Source of the DNA: Desulfobacterales bacterium
Lineage (GTDB): Bacteria; Desulfobacterota; Desulfobacteria; Desulfobacterales; Desulfosalsimonadaceae
Reading direction: 5' to 3'
Assembly (NCBI GenBank): GCA_007135795.1
Contig: SLIE01000130.1
Coordinates: 1 to 6,577, forward strand
Length of the DNA: 6,577 nt
A model generated the notes under the pieces. That model searched no databases and was not told where the DNA came from. It saw nothing but the letters and a program-made list of their open reading frames with translations. Position numbers and translations under genes: made by a program. Positions 6,245 to 6,577 of this stretch are shown in pieces. Each line of letters starts with the position of its first letter. Positions within the stretch are counted from its first letter, which is position 1.

Positions 6245-6577
6245 GAATTCCAATTCATAGACTTTAGCTACCATCTTAACTGATTTCGCACCTTTTTACG
6301 AGAAGTTATCTAAAAAACAAGGTAACAAAATTTTATCACAGAAAGCAAAGCGTTACAGAGAAGCTATCAATTCTGATGACGTCGTAAAAAGTCCCATCTA
6401 CTTCGTCGCAGCAATTTTACATTCGCTCGATTAACTATATGTATACCATTGAGAATATAAAACCACTATGTATTGTATATGGGAGCTTTTAACTTAGTTA
6501 TCCTTGGGCATAGTTTTAACTTTTACGGGCGCGTCAATTCTGAAGCAATAGTTTAAAAGTTATAGGGTATTAGCTGC
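6245..6577. other. Non-coding AT-rich region with short repeats
   Basis: I see no gene or RNA gene here on either strand and no convincing promoter for the MetE-like gene, although one is expected here. It holds several short repeats. A 10-bp inverted repeat, ctttttacga/tcgtaaaaag, lies at 6292-6301 and 6382-6391. A direct repeat gagaag(t/c)tatc lies at 6300-6310 and 6358-6368, and tcaattctga occurs at 6367-6376 and 6534-6543. A 9-bp inverted repeat taactttta/taaaagtta lies at 6517-6525 and 6554-6562. Confidence 0.5.
6374..6391 (-). repeat. Copy of the dispersed TTTTTACGACG repeat
   Basis: Reverse-complemented, this reads ctttttacgacgtcatca, identical to 1288-1305 at 17 of 18 bases. The two copies are about 5 kb apart and in opposite orientation, both in intergenic DNA. 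Confidence 0.7.

Overview
The window carries four protein genes in about 6.6 kb. They are separated by AT-rich intergenic DNA rich in short inverted repeats. The genes suggest a Gram-negative anaerobe of the Desulfobacterota (Desulfobacterales type). The reasons are a long bacterial pyruvate phosphate dikinase, a stand-alone MetE/UroD-like Zn protein of a kind I associate with sulfate reducers, a multi-REC diguanylate cyclase, and dispersed TTTTTACGACG-type intergenic repeats. The lineage is inferred from general family knowledge and was not tested by any search.

Layout. (1) 46-1275 (+) encodes a diguanylate cyclase with two REC domains. The first REC has lost its phospho-acceptor Asp; the GGEEF cyclase domain keeps a product-inhibition (I-) site. 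(2) 1294-1883 is a 590-bp block bounded by a perfect 16-bp inverted repeat. It contains one small gene (1395-1835, minus) for a P-loop NTPase/nucleotide-kinase-like protein. (3) 1884-2232 is AT-rich and non-coding, ending in a good sigma70-type promoter and a ribosome binding site. (4) 2233-4959 (+) is ppdK, complete with its catalytic residues. (5) 4960-5054 holds a strong 18-bp-stem hairpin between convergent genes. (6) 5055-6080 (minus) encodes a 341-residue protein related to the catalytic domain of cobalamin-independent methionine synthase. (7) 6092-6244, immediately upstream of that gene's Shine-Dalgarno, is a 153-bp near-symmetrical palindrome. (8) 6245-6577 is non-coding and holds more short repeats, including a copy related to the arm of the 590-bp block.

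The genes do not form an operon. ppdK looks monocistronic with its own promoter. It interconverts pyruvate and PEP at the entry to gluconeogenesis. The MetE-like protein is probably in one-carbon/methyl metabolism, and the cyclase makes the second messenger c-di-GMP. No link between these functions can be read from the sequence. The most unusual content is the non-coding architecture: the inverted-repeat-bounded P-loop cassette, the 153-bp palindrome beside a ribosome binding site, and a shared repeat core at both ends of the window. I did not find a clear new multi-gene system.
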